From RPQJ01 sp963706755 (GTDB lineage: Bacteria; Pseudomonadota; Gammaproteobacteria; Steroidobacterales; Steroidobacteraceae), in the NCBI GenBank assembly GCA_963706755.1, contig CAVPNH010000003.1:1-64000 (forward strand): DNA of 64,000 nt, written 5' to 3'. This document shows positions 45,401 to 52,398 of this stretch, piece after piece; within the stretch, counting starts at the first letter, position 1; the number at the start of each line of letters is the position of its first letter. Under the pieces are notes generated by a model, which searched no databases, was not told the origin of the DNA, and was given only the letters and a program-made list of their open reading frames with translations. The position numbers were made by a program, and so were the translations under genes.

Positions 45401-45845
45401 CGTCCGTGCGGGATACGAGTTCACGTCTGGTTTCGCCGTTGAGGCCGCCTACCACGACTTCGGCGACCTGGAGGGCGACATCACCGCGGAGGTCCTGGAT
45501 CCCCAGGAGTTCGCGAACGACCTGGCAAAGGCGTTCCCCAGCAATGTGCATGGACCGGCGATGCTCGTAAGGATCAGCTGGCCGTTCGCGGAGCAGTGGG
45601 CCCTGCGCATGCGGGCCGGCGTCATGCGGTGGAAGTCGGACGTGGACGTGAAAATCGTATCCGGGGGATCCGGGCACTTCGACGCCAGCGACGAGGGGTC
45701 GGATTTCATCTGGGGCAGCGCCGTGTCGTGGCAACCGACCAGGCGCTTCGAGGTGGCGATCGAGTATACGGAGGTCACCCTGCCGGACCCGGTCAGCAGC
45801 GTCGAGCTCAGCCTGACCTGGCGGCCAGGCTGGTTGTCACGTTGA
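36465..45845 (+). CDS. Giant Calx-beta repeat surface protein with internal GlyGly-CTERM-like tag, fused in frame to an outer-membrane beta-barrel
   Basis: A 3126-aa ORF. A signal peptide (about residues 1-28, LVLLGCIAALGAGPVFA) precedes seven delta-60-type repeats (about 30-460; pattern DTTFG...DGKIVVAG). Then come about 20 Calx-beta repeats of 100-118 residues (about 465-2775), each ending near SGTLNWANGD, VPI.ND and DETF. Next is a module with DAFSFSDQTGLPPNAEV (about 2785-2880). GGGSFGWPGVLL plus RRRRR (2888-2911) matches a GlyGly-CTERM sorting tag, which normally ends a protein. Here the frame continues into AAIGALIGCVALSQVARA (signal-like, 2914-2931) and a roughly 195-aa beta-barrel (GVYLGVGAGASS, YHVRAGYEF, ISWPFAEQWALRMRAG). 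It is probably two proteins fused by loss of a stop, or by sequence error. The inferred role is calcium-binding surface adhesion. Confidence 0.85.
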   Translation: MAMRVVHTSRNTLRLVLLGCIAALGAGPVFAAPGELDNGFGNAGRVSWQLNDSDGNPIDARVKAVAQQADGKLVMTGSVTRNDIPGDSAAHIWVARYNTNGTLDATFDGDGWTSIDFAGGQSDDQGFALLIQPDGKIVVAGQTTDWQNTGLVDIALVRLTDTGSPDTEFGANGRVALDTGGTSIDQANGIVRRTDGSLVVAGTTYHNDVLDIVFAAVTATGQPDNTFGTQGITYVTFGPGANQGVNALVRQSDGGLVAAGFGPGSGVTTMALVRLTAAGVLDTTFDADGLKIVDFGQVDAAATSLVMQSNDKILVAGYAYTAGGNLTALARLETNGDLDTTFGGTGTVLNDLGPDWNFEQAAGVIVQPDGKIVIAGNFYPVINSRAQDLFVARLESNGAVDTTFGNQGVAIADFGGRAQSWPHVSSVTAYALLRQSDGRLVAAGQDAYGAAVLARFDSAGGGSGGVLSFLETAANAEENSGTVTFAVRRTGGATGPVSVNVRVGGSSGYFMAGAGCDFALGTATLTWADGDYADKSISVTMIDDTYQESYDSFQLQLYNAVGAALGLDTMDVGINYDGGDLVLPTMGTISIEPTRSVGESAGSVTLTVTRTGGSQDCAVVGFVTDNGTGFLAATAGSDYTATGGIVQFNDADSAPKQITVPILSDTVGEADEQFWVRLQSADSALLFNSNTIGMVTILDNDGGFAGQISLSGDSQDNEADGAQGGPITFVRQSGSNGAVSVDYTITSGTATAGSDFVATSGTIPWAAGDTSNKQIYVQIIDDLLEESAETYLVTISNPQGGAILGAPTQVTQTILDNDTKYPGDISCFVSQNPVFESNLNAFVYGLRQNGRDGPVTVDYTTTSGTATAGADFTTTSGTLHWADQSGCTPAPGYSCSGDPQQYIEIPLIDDTDPEGDETFAVTFSNPGGGATLGANASCTVTIYRNDPLSGTITVTSPNPQVGEAAGNATISVARTGGTQGAVTVDFRTISNTATNDVDFTITSGTLSWANGEGGTKTITVPILDDALVDPNENFYVLLENVTPGAILDYTYWFAVVTIIDDENNPGTIAVPATPINVVENAGTATLNVSRILGASGAVSVNYTTVAGTAQPPGDYTTTSGTLNWAAGVGGVRPITIPITNDVVTESPESFTVHFSNATAGVLLPNADATVNIADDDDPGDISMSLSTVSVSETAATLSITATRSTGSSGAVSVNYATANGTATAGSDYTAASGTFVWVNGELGPKTVPITLIDDALEEPDETFAVNLSNPTGSARLQQASTTVTVLDNDANPGQLRFAVSSRSASEAAATVQIDVERFGGSLGAVSIQYATVAGTALAPGDYTFTSGTLNWANGDTTTHSFSIPVVNDTIYETDESFTVILSNPGGGAVLTTPSVETVTITNDDPPNGILAFAIDSVTVTEGGQAVLQVTRTNGSGGPVQVDYATSNQGATAPDDFVTATGTLTWANGDTTSKTITVNTVDDAVDEPTETFLVTLTNLSGGASAGLTHATVSITDNDVGPTGTLAMTAAAVSTNESSGTLNLAVQRTGGFSGAATVNFATQDFTALAGSDYTGQSGTLNWADGDTAPKVIALAIANDTLDEPDETFNVVLSGVTGATLDPTATTTVVTILDDDLPPVPGVISVVGPLTVNESATGVIFNFSRATGVDGAVSADYATVAGTATAGADYTARTGTLSWANGDSTLKTVTVPILEDAIDEPNETFAMTLSNPTGDATLGTASASMLIVDNDVSGPGTLGIVANVTVLETVGDAIVSVQRTGGFTGAVSVNYSAIPDTALAGQDFNAVSGTLNWADGEGGVKFITIPILNDALSELTESFGISLTGAGGGATIGAGTGFVSIQDDDNPGVLAFTQTAQLVSETAGSVTFSVARTSGSEGAVSVAFGTAAGSATAGNDYTDVSSTLNWADGDSSNKSITVPILDDALVEPDETFTITLSGATGGASIGTADTATVTIQSDEIPVPGTLRMVNAAVSVGEAAGTVSVSVERVGGSDGAVAIDYATLIGTATAADFTPTSGTLNWANGDTAIKTISVAITDDTAYEADEAFAVTLSNPGGGAILASPSTTVTIQSDDVAVPGTLGFAAVTVSVNEPAGTALLSVARTSGSDGAASVNYATGFATATAADFTATSGTLNWANGDSAARTITVPITNDTLFEADEAFTVMLSGVSGATLGSAAATVTIVSEDPPLRGTLAMATAALTVDETAGTVTVTVNRGGGADGAVGVSYATAAGSATAGSDYTDTSSTLSWADGDAAPKTFTVPILDDALFEADETFTASLSGATGGAALGAATTTVTIQSNEAPISGTLRMATTAVSVNETAGTVSLTVERIGGVDNAVGVSYATTTGTAGAGDFTATSGTLNWANGDAASKTITVPITNDTAFEADETFAVTLSAATGGAALGTPTTTVTIVSEDPPLRGTLAMASATASRVENLGSVTISVNRTGGTDGLVGVSYATASGTANAVDFTATSGTLSWADGDSAAKPITVPITNDALFEPDETFTVTLSNATGDATLGAATTTVTIVSEDAPQRGTIAMTSTAAVVNEAAGTVTISVSRSGGTDGTVGVNYVTVAGTATAADFTATSSALSWADGESGTKSFTVAITNDGVVENDEAFAVTLNTPTGGAALGAASTTVTIQDDDILLVPGVLGLTQSAVTVSETAGTLTLTVTRSNGLAGAVTVDYIAENGTAVSGADFSPASGTLTWTQSEGGSKSITVNLINDTTVETDETFTVTLSNPQGGAGLGTSTVAVTLQSEDIPPDTTPDAFSFSDQTGLPPNAEVQSNEITVAGVNAPAPISIVGGEYSINGGAFTATAGTVPNGARVRVRVTASINYSTTVSATLTIGGVSDTFSVLTRAATTVTKVRAKSGGGSFGWPGVLLVGVLFAARRRRRVSAAIGALIGCVALSQVARADGDGVYLGVGAGASSLDVSTGEVQRSLESITGSSITSMKLDEQGTSYHVRAGYEFTSGFAVEAAYHDFGDLEGDITAEVLDPQEFANDLAKAFPSNVHGPAMLVRISWPFAEQWALRMRAGVMRWKSDVDVKIVSGGSGHFDASDEGSDFIWGSAVSWQPTRRFEVAIEYTEVTLPDPVSSVELSLTWRPGWLSR
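37860..44790 (+). repeat. About 20 tandem Calx-beta coding repeats
   Basis: Consecutive units of about 310-350 bp encode Calx-beta domains that bind calcium in related adhesins. I counted 20 starts of the form GTL.M/GVI.V followed by V.E.AGT and ending VTI..(D/E)D. The first four units are divergent and longer; units 13-18 are the most alike, suggesting recent duplication. Such arrays can expand or shrink by recombination and can be misassembled. Confidence 0.85.
45198..45845 (+). other. Possible separate outer-membrane beta-barrel protein inside the giant ORF
   Basis: A GTG at 45198, immediately after the poly-Arg tail of the sorting tag, could start a 215-aa protein: SAAIGALIGCVALSQVARA looks like a secretion signal with cleavage after ARA, followed by an eight-strand-like OmpA/OmpW-type barrel ending SLTWRPGWLSR. 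If it starts here it lacks a basic n-region, which the upstream Arg run would supply. No Shine-Dalgarno is clear. This is an alternative view of the C-terminus of the giant ORF, not an additional proven gene. Confidence 0.4.
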
Positions 45846-46712
45846 GGGCTTGGCGACCGGAGTGACCGGGGCGCAGGTGTCGTACACGAGCCAGCCCAGG
45901 GTCTCCTCGACACCGCCGAGCACCCGCTCGTAGCGGCGGCACTCAGCCATCTTCGGCGAGGCCGGCGCGGGCACGAATGTTGGATTGCCTTCGCCCGGCA
46001 GCGTAGCGGCGAACGATGGCAGGCCGGAGAGCGTGTCGAACTTCGAGCCGTCGGCGAGCGCCACGCACTCGAAGCCATTGCCGTCCTCGGCACGGATGCG
46101 CACGCCGACCTTCCCGCCGCTCATGCTCCAGGCCTTGCTGACGCCTAGGCCCTTGCCTGAGACGGAACGAAGGCACGCGAGCATCCCGGGCATCACCTCG
46201 CGCAGCCTGCCCGACCAGTCGGTCTCGCCCTTGTAGTCGAGGCGAAGCACGGACACGTCCAGGTAAAGCGGGCTCGCGTTCGGCGGCCGGCGCAGGACCA
46301 CGTCCACGGGGAAGGCATTCGCCGACGCCGCGACTGGCGCGAGCGCGTTACCCGCGAGATAGGCCGTCCCCTGCATGGCCGCGCGTGCTCGCAGCACATA
46401 CGGGTGACCGGACCGGACCCGGGCGGTTTCGTACTGCAACGAGAACGGCGTTTCCCCGGCGGCGCCGGACTCGAGTTTGCCGGTTGCGATTGGCGCCGGC
46501 GCTTCCTTCGCGGACGTCAGCTCGGCGAGTTCCAGTTCGAGAGGCATCCCGGCCGGCATCGACTGGCCTGGTGCAAGCACCAGGACGCCAGAGATCCTGC
46601 TCGTCGCTGGCTTGCCACCCGGGTCGGCGCCCTTCTGGCCACAGCCGGTGATGGCGACGGCCGCGAGAAGCGCGGCCGCCAGCGGCGCGACATGTCGAGC
46701 AGCGGTTTTCAC
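45837..46712 (-). CDS. YbaY-like outer-envelope lipoprotein
   Basis: A 291-aa predicted lipoprotein. The signal peptide LAAALLAAVAITGC gives a lipobox with Cys24 (ITGC). Residues about 40-130 resemble the YbaY/YscW domain (SRISGVLVLAPGQSMPAGMP, then LELELAEL). The C-terminal part holds three cysteines (MLACLR, GFECVAL, VYDTCAP) and is not recognised. The start is taken at GTG 46712 so that the lipobox sits at a normal distance; upstream ATGs would put about 15-40 residues before the signal. Its last nine bases overlap the end of the giant ORF on the opposite strand. Confidence 0.7.
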   Translation of the reverse strand: MKTAARHVAPLAAALLAAVAITGCGQKGADPGGKPATSRISGVLVLAPGQSMPAGMPLELELAELTSAKEAPAPIATGKLESGAAGETPFSLQYETARVRSGHPYVLRARAAMQGTAYLAGNALAPVAASANAFPVDVVLRRPPNASPLYLDVSVLRLDYKGETDWSGRLREVMPGMLACLRSVSGKGLGVSKAWSMSGGKVGVRIRAEDGNGFECVALADGSKFDTLSGLPSFAATLPGEGNPTFVPAPASPKMAECRRYERVLGGVEETLGWLVYDTCAPVTPVAKPST

Positions 46713-46767
46713 TATACGGATGCTAGCATCACCAAAGCCCACCTTGCATCGATCACCGAGGCCACCC

Positions 46768-47778
46768 ATGCCCGCAACCTGCCAGCGCATCGTCCTTGCC
46801 AGCCGCCCCACGGGGCCCGTGACGCCGGACAACTTCCGCCTCGAGACCGCGACCGTTCCGGAGCCCGCCGACGGACAGGTGCTGGTGCGCGTGCATTACC
46901 TCTCGCTGGACCCCTACATGAAGGGCCGCATGATCGAGTCGAAGTCCTACGCCCAGCCGCACCCGATCGGCGAGACCATGATCGGCGGGACGGTCGGCAT
47001 CGTGGAGAAGTCCCGCAATCCGCAGTTCCAGGAGGGCGACGCCGTGGTCGGCGTGCTGGGCTGGCAGGAGTACGGCCTCTCGGACGGGCGCGGCATCCGG
47101 AAGGTCGATGCAAGCCGAGTTCCCATGTCCGCCTGGCTCGGCGTCCTCGGCATGCCGGGCGTGACCGCGTGGTACGGGCTGAATCGCATCTGCGAGCCGA
47201 AGGCCGGCGAGACGGTACTCGTCTCGGCTGCGAGCGGCGCGGTCGGCAGCGTCGTGGGACAACTGGCAAAGGCGGCCGGCTGTCGTGCAGTCGGAATTGC
47301 GGGCGGCCCGGAGAAGTGCGCCTACGTCGTGAATGAACTCGGCTTCGACGCCTGCATCGACCACCGGCAGCACGGGGATCTCAAGTCCATGGCGAAGGCA
47401 ATTCGCAGCGCCACCCCGAACGGCGTGGACTGCCTGTTCGAGAACGTCGGCGGCGTCTGCCTCGACGGCGCGCTCGCCTGCATGAACGCCTTCGGCCGGA
47501 TCGCGCTGTGCGGACTCATCGCGGGCTACGACGGCGAGGAGATCCCGATCCACAACACGCGCATGCTGCTCGTGATGCGCCTAAAGCTGCAGGGCTTCAT
47601 CGTGGGCGAGCACATGGATGCATGGCCGCAGGCGCTCAAGGAACTCGGGGCCGGCGTGGCCTCGGGCCGCATCAAGTACCGCGAAACCGTCGCCGAGGGC
47701 CTCGCCGCCGCACCCGACGCGTTCATCGGCATGCTGCGTGGACGGAATTTCGGCAAGCAACTCGTGAAGCTCGCCTGA
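46768..47778 (+). CDS. NADP-dependent MDR oxidoreductase (CurA / leukotriene B4 dehydrogenase-like)
   Basis: A 336-aa zinc-independent medium-chain reductase of the NADPH-dependent enal/enone reductase type. SLDPYMKGRM (about residues 46-55) is the signature of the LTD/CurA group, and VSAASGAVGSVVGQLAK (about 152-168) is the nucleotide site; GVDCLFENVGG follows. Longer in-frame readings start inside the lipoprotein promoter and lack support. The TGA overlaps the ATG of the Nudix gene by one base, so the two are coupled. The natural substrate is unknown. Confidence 0.9.
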   Translation: MPATCQRIVLASRPTGPVTPDNFRLETATVPEPADGQVLVRVHYLSLDPYMKGRMIESKSYAQPHPIGETMIGGTVGIVEKSRNPQFQEGDAVVGVLGWQEYGLSDGRGIRKVDASRVPMSAWLGVLGMPGVTAWYGLNRICEPKAGETVLVSAASGAVGSVVGQLAKAAGCRAVGIAGGPEKCAYVVNELGFDACIDHRQHGDLKSMAKAIRSATPNGVDCLFENVGGVCLDGALACMNAFGRIALCGLIAGYDGEEIPIHNTRMLLVMRLKLQGFIVGEHMDAWPQALKELGAGVASGRIKYRETVAEGLAAAPDAFIGMLRGRNFGKQLVKLA

Positions 47779-48662
47779 TGCACCCGGCCGCAACGGTCGT
47801 ACTGCTGCGCGAGACCGACGGCAGGCTCCAATCGCTGATGATGCGCCGGGGCGCCGGGCTCTCCTTCCTGGGCGGGATGTGGGTCTTCCCCGGCGGCCGG
47901 CTCGACACGGCCGACCAATCGCCGGAGGCGCTGGCGCGCGTCTTCCCGGATGCGCGAGGCACCGCACCGCCGCAACTCGCGACGATGCAGGGAACGGCCC
48001 TCGACGCACGCGAAACCGCCGGCCTGCACGTCGCCGCCTGCCGGGAAGCCTTCGAGGAAGCAGGCGTGCTGCTCGCCTGCACCGCGTCCGGCGACGCCTG
48101 CGACGCCGCGACGGTCGCACGCCTCGGCTCGCGGCGCGACGAGGTAACCAGGGACGCCACCGCGTTCGCGCGCATGCTCGAGGCCGAAGGTCTCTTCATC
48201 GACACGCGGCCGCTGGTCTACTGGTCGCACTGGATCACGCCCTCGATCGAACCGAAGCGTTTCGACACGCGGTTCTTCGTCGCGCCTCTGCCGCCGGACC
48301 AGGCCGCTAGCGCCGACCTCTCGGAACTCACCGAGCACGCATGGCTCGAACCCGCGACCACCGCAGGCGCGCTCGAGCGCGGCGAGATCAGGCTCGTGCC
48401 GCCGACGCTCCTCACGCTCGAAGACCTTGCCGAGTGCCACGCCCGGCACGGTTCGCTCGCGGCGATGCTCGCGGCGGAAGCGGGGCGCGAGACGCCCCCG
48501 GTGATGCCCAGGATCGCGGTGGCCGGCGATGGGATCCAAGTCGTAATGCCCTGGGACCCGGGCTACGCCGGCATTCCCGGCGAAGGCTGCGAGGCGGCGA
48601 TCGAATTCCCCGTGCACTTCACCCGCTGCCGCGGGAGCCACGCGATGACGCGCGGCCGGTAG
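47778..48662 (+). CDS. Nudix hydrolase, NUDT19-like
   Basis: A 294-aa Nudix-family hydrolase. The Nudix helix CREAFEEAGVLLA (about residues 88-100) matches REuxEExGu; the N-terminus MHPAATVVLLRE and GGMWVFPGGRLD fit the NUDT19/NUDT7-like group, whose known members cleave CoA and its esters. TRFFVAPLPPDQ and WLEPATTAGALERGE are family blocks. The ATG overlaps the preceding stop (TGATG). A GC hairpin follows 15 bases after the stop. Confidence 0.87.
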   Translation: MHPAATVVLLRETDGRLQSLMMRRGAGLSFLGGMWVFPGGRLDTADQSPEALARVFPDARGTAPPQLATMQGTALDARETAGLHVAACREAFEEAGVLLACTASGDACDAATVARLGSRRDEVTRDATAFARMLEAEGLFIDTRPLVYWSHWITPSIEPKRFDTRFFVAPLPPDQAASADLSELTEHAWLEPATTAGALERGEIRLVPPTLLTLEDLAECHARHGSLAAMLAAEAGRETPPVMPRIAVAGDGIQVVMPWDPGYAGIPGEGCEAAIEFPVHFTRCRGSHAMTRGR

Positions 48663-48677
48663 CCGCCGCTCAAGCGA

Positions 48678-48707
48678 AGGCCCCGGAGCCGTTGGACGCC
48701 GGGGCCT
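48678..48707. terminator. Bidirectional GC hairpin between the Nudix and H1-like genes
   Basis: AGGCCCCGG (48678-48686) pairs with CCGGGGCCT (48699-48707). It lies between convergent genes and uses the same stem as the hairpin at 22798. A T-run is lacking. Confidence 0.65.
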
Positions 48708-48747
48708 CGTGCCGCCTCGCGGGCGGCGATACCTGCGCGCTCGAGCG

Positions 48748-49386
48748 CTACTTGGCCGGTGACTGTCCCGGAACCACGCTCTCGACCGCGCTCTCGACCG
48801 CGTCGCTCGCCCTTTGGAACAGGTCCTTGGCCTGGTCCACCACGGTGGCCGCGGACTTCTCGGCCGAGTCCTGGGCCCTGGCCACGGCGGCTTCGGCCTG
48901 CTTCACGGTCGCGGCGGCCTGCGTCTTCACTGCCTTGACCGTCTGTGCGACCTTGCGCTCGGCTTTCGCAGTCGTCCTGGTGACCTGCCTTTCGGCCTTC
49001 GCGACGGCCTTCTGCGCCTTCGGCGGCAGTTTCTTGACGGCCTTCCTGACCGCAGCCTGCGCCTGCTTCGGCGCCTTGCGAACCGCGGCGCGCGCGGCCT
49101 TGGCCTGCTTCGTGGCGCGCGCCGGCGCCTTCTTGATCGCCTTGCGGATCGCATCCTTCACTTTGGCGAACCGGCTCTTCGCCTTTGCCGCGGGCTTCTT
49201 CTTCGCGGCAGCCTTCTTCTTCCGCGCCGGGGCTTCCTTCTTCGACTTGCGCTTCAAGTCGGCCGAGTGCGCCCGCTTGTAGGTCTGGATGTCCGTGATG
49301 CGCCCCTTGGCGTCACGCTTCGCGTAGAGCTTCTTGCCCTTGCTGCTGCGGTGCGTCGTGCGCCGCGCTTTCTTCTTCGCTGCCAT
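48748..49386 (-). CDS. Lysine/alanine-rich histone H1-like (AlgP-like) protein
   Basis: A 212-aa very basic protein made mostly of Lys, Ala, Arg, Val and Gln, with runs such as KKKAAAKKKPAAKAK and AAVRKAPKQAQAAVRKAVKK. It resembles bacterial histone-H1-like proteins and AlgP. The N-terminal 50 residues differ (GKKLYAKRDAKGRITDIQTY) and look like a small folded or conserved domain. The C-terminal third is less basic and helical (AEKSAATVVDQAKDLFQRA), reminiscent of phasin-like helices. The likely role is DNA binding or compaction; this is inferred from composition. Confidence 0.75.
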   Translation of the reverse strand: MAAKKKARRTTHRSSKGKKLYAKRDAKGRITDIQTYKRAHSADLKRKSKKEAPARKKKAAAKKKPAAKAKSRFAKVKDAIRKAIKKAPARATKQAKAARAAVRKAPKQAQAAVRKAVKKLPPKAQKAVAKAERQVTRTTAKAERKVAQTVKAVKTQAAATVKQAEAAVARAQDSAEKSAATVVDQAKDLFQRASDAVESAVESVVPGQSPAK

Positions 49387-49493
49387 GGAAAACCCCTCGT
49401 GTGTACGGTGACGCGGCGGCTGCCGCGCGATGCCGGTGTTCCCGATGGACGCTAGTGCAGCGTCACCCCCGAGTCAACAAGGGAAACCTGCAG

Positions 49494-52214
49494 TCAGCCC
49501 GATCCCTGCAGGCCCTGGGAGATGCCGTTCACCGAGGCGACCAGCGTCTCGAAGAGACCGCGATCCTGGCGCCCGGACTCACGCCAGCGGCGGAGGAAGT
49601 CCACCTGCACGAGGTGGAGGGGGTCGACGTAGGGATTCCTGAGCCGGATCGATCGCTGCAGTGTGGGCTCGGATTCCAGCAGCTGCCCGCAGCCCTTGAT
49701 GGCGAGCAGCCGCTCGGCGCTCACCTGGAACTCGTCCCCGATGGCGGATGCAAAACGGCCGTGCTCCGGCCTGGCCAGCTGGTCGTAATGGCGGGCGATG
49801 CCCATGTCCGCCCGCGCAAGCATCATCTCGATGTCGTCGACCAGGGATCCGAAGAAGGCCCAGCCCGCGTACATCTCGCCCAGCACTGCCGGCCCGAAAC
49901 GCTCGACCGCCGCCGTGAACCCGGCCCCGCATCCGAACCAGCCGGGCAGCATGTGGCGGCTCTGCGACCAGGCGAAGATCCAGGGAATCGACCGCAGCGA
50001 CTCGATGCCCCCGTCGGCCGCGCGCGTCACCGGCCGGGAGCCGATCTGCATGCGCTCGATCACGTCGACCGGTGTGACGGCCTGGAAGAACTCGAGGAAG
50101 GCCGGATCTTCGTGCACCAGCGATCGGTAGCTCGCGCGGCTGGCCTGGGCGATCAGGTCCATCGCCTCGCGCCACCGCGGTTCCACCGACTCGGGACCGT
50201 TCACTCCGGCCGTGGCCAGCGCGACGGCGCTGACGGTCTGTTCGAAGCTGCGCAGCGCGAGCGGCCGGAGACCGTAGCGCTCGTTGATGCTCTCGCCCTG
50301 CTCCGTGACACGCAGATGGCCGCGCACGCTGGCCGCCGGCAGGCTGCGGACCAGCGCGTCGTTGCGCCCGCCGCCGCCGCTGATCGAGCCTCCCCGCCCG
50401 TGGAACACCTGCAACTGGACACCAGCGGCGTCGCAGGCCGCGGCCATGGCCTCCTGGGCGGTCCGCAGTGCCGAGCGGGACGCGACGATGCCGACCGACT
50501 TGTTGCTGTCGGAATAACCGATCATCACGACCTGGCGGTTGCCGCGCCCGGCCAGGTGCGCGCGGTAGACGGGATCGGCCAGCAGCCTCGCGACGATCTC
50601 CCCCGCCTGCTCGAGGGCGGCCGCCGATTCGAAGAGCGGTGCGACGTCGAGCGGTACCTGTTCTCCCGCCCCCCCGGCCAGGCCGGCCCAGCGCGCGAGC
50701 AGCAGCACCGACAGCACGTCGTCCACGTCCCGCGCGAGGCTCACGACATAGGAACCCACGGCACGGGGACCGAAGCGGTTGCGGCAGAACTCCATCGCCT
50801 CGAACACCCACAGCGCCCGCTTGCCGGACGGCCCGGGGTCGTCGAAGGGCGACTCGTCGCAGGCAAGCGCCTGCTCGAGGCGCGCCGTGCGTTCGACCGA
50901 CGAGCGGCTCCCCCACTCCGGGTCGCCCAGCGCGCTCCCGACGATTTCGCGGTGCACCAGCGCGTTCTGGCGGACGTCGAGCGTCGCGAGATGGAAGCCG
51001 AACGTGCGCACCCGGCGCAGCATGCGCCGCACGTTGAAGAGCCCCGCATTGTGCCCGCGGTTCTCTGCGAGGCTCCGCGCGATGAGTTCCAGGTCGTCGA
51101 TCAGCTGCTCCACGCGATCGTACTGGCCGGAACGACCGTCGTAGGTCGCCCGCAGGCGCTCGGCAATCTGGGAGAGCAGCGTGCGATAGGGCATCCGGTC
51201 GTGGCTCGCCGGGCCCGGACCGGCGCCACCCGGCAGCAAGCCGCGGTAGGCCTCGATCCGGGCCGTGACCGCGGGCGAGATCGTGATGCGGGCCTCGCTC
51301 TGGCTCAGCTTCTCCGCCAGCGTCTGCGCCTCGCGGAAGTACCGACTCACCACCAGCCGGTGGTGACGGTTGCAGCTCTCGCGGATCGTCTTGGCGTGCA
51401 CGTCCGGGTGACCGTCCATGTCGCCGCCCACCCACGAGCCGAAATTGATCATCACCGGGACGTGTATCCCCTCCGCTTCCACGCCGAAGACCTTGGCGAG
51501 GGCCGCTTCGACCTCCTCGTAGAAGGCGGGGATCACCTCGTAGATCACCTCGACGATGAAGAACAGCACGTGCTCGCGCTCGTCCGCCACGGTCAGGCGC
51601 TCGCGCGAGTTCCCGGCCGTCTGCCAGCCCGTCGTGAGCTCCGTTCGCACGCGCTCTGCGGTCGCCCGGCGCTCGCCCGGCGTGCGCGTCGGGTCCAGCC
51701 CGTCGATCATGAGGCGCGCGATGCGCTGCTGCTGGCGAAGCAGGGTTCGCCGCGTGGACTCCGTCGGGTGCGCTGTGAGGACCGGTTCGACGCTCACCCT
51801 CGAGAGCAGGTCCATGACCGCCCCGAACGTCATGCCGCTCTCACGCAGCCGGACGAAGCACTCCTCGAGCCCGCCGGGCTGGGGAACGCTGCTGTCGATC
51901 ATGTACTCGCGACGGCGGCGCACACGGTGCACCTTCTCGGCCGTATTCACCATCTGGAACCAGACGGTGAACGCACGGACCAGTTCGCGCGCCTCGACCG
52001 CGGAACGCCCCTGGGTCCTCACGAAGAGCTCGACCGAATCCTCGGCCTCGCCGAGCCGGCGGCCGATTGCGGCCCGCCGGTCGCCCTCGACGAGGTCGAA
52101 GAGCGCGTCGCCGCACTGGTCCCTCAGGACCTCGCCGACGACGCGGCCCATCGCGTGCACGTCGTCGCGCAGCGCTGCGTCCTTGGTCTGGAAAAAGATG
52201 CCTTTGCGGGCCAT
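49494..52214 (-). CDS. ppc: Phosphoenolpyruvate carboxylase
   Basis: A 906-aa cytosolic enzyme adding bicarbonate to PEP to form oxaloacetate. Catalytic and family motifs are VLTAHPTESTRRT (about residues 145-157, with the essential His), GSWVGGDMDGHPDV, and FHGRGGSISGGGGRND, where the glycine loop differs slightly from the usual FHGRGGTVGRGGGP. QGESINERYGL follows. The C-terminus ends SVNGISQGLQGSG, diverging from the common QNTG end. Length is normal. It stands alone, divergent from the CoA-transferase gene. Confidence 0.95.
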   Translation of the reverse strand: MARKGIFFQTKDAALRDDVHAMGRVVGEVLRDQCGDALFDLVEGDRRAAIGRRLGEAEDSVELFVRTQGRSAVEARELVRAFTVWFQMVNTAEKVHRVRRRREYMIDSSVPQPGGLEECFVRLRESGMTFGAVMDLLSRVSVEPVLTAHPTESTRRTLLRQQQRIARLMIDGLDPTRTPGERRATAERVRTELTTGWQTAGNSRERLTVADEREHVLFFIVEVIYEVIPAFYEEVEAALAKVFGVEAEGIHVPVMINFGSWVGGDMDGHPDVHAKTIRESCNRHHRLVVSRYFREAQTLAEKLSQSEARITISPAVTARIEAYRGLLPGGAGPGPASHDRMPYRTLLSQIAERLRATYDGRSGQYDRVEQLIDDLELIARSLAENRGHNAGLFNVRRMLRRVRTFGFHLATLDVRQNALVHREIVGSALGDPEWGSRSSVERTARLEQALACDESPFDDPGPSGKRALWVFEAMEFCRNRFGPRAVGSYVVSLARDVDDVLSVLLLARWAGLAGGAGEQVPLDVAPLFESAAALEQAGEIVARLLADPVYRAHLAGRGNRQVVMIGYSDSNKSVGIVASRSALRTAQEAMAAACDAAGVQLQVFHGRGGSISGGGGRNDALVRSLPAASVRGHLRVTEQGESINERYGLRPLALRSFEQTVSAVALATAGVNGPESVEPRWREAMDLIAQASRASYRSLVHEDPAFLEFFQAVTPVDVIERMQIGSRPVTRAADGGIESLRSIPWIFAWSQSRHMLPGWFGCGAGFTAAVERFGPAVLGEMYAGWAFFGSLVDDIEMMLARADMGIARHYDQLARPEHGRFASAIGDEFQVSAERLLAIKGCGQLLESEPTLQRSIRLRNPYVDPLHLVQVDFLRRWRESGRQDRGLFETLVASVNGISQGLQGSG

Positions 52215-52398
52215 GGCCGCCGGGTTCGTTAGGGTGGGCTTGTCAGCGCGGGTCGGTGTGCGCCCGTAGAGGGCTCGACGGTGGCGGCATACAGGTCTTG
52301 AATCCTAGCAGAGTCGGCACGGCGGCCCCTGGTTGTCGCGCCGCAATGGCCGCGCATCGCGCTATCATCGCGCGCCCGTCGATCGAGAGGAACCCCGC

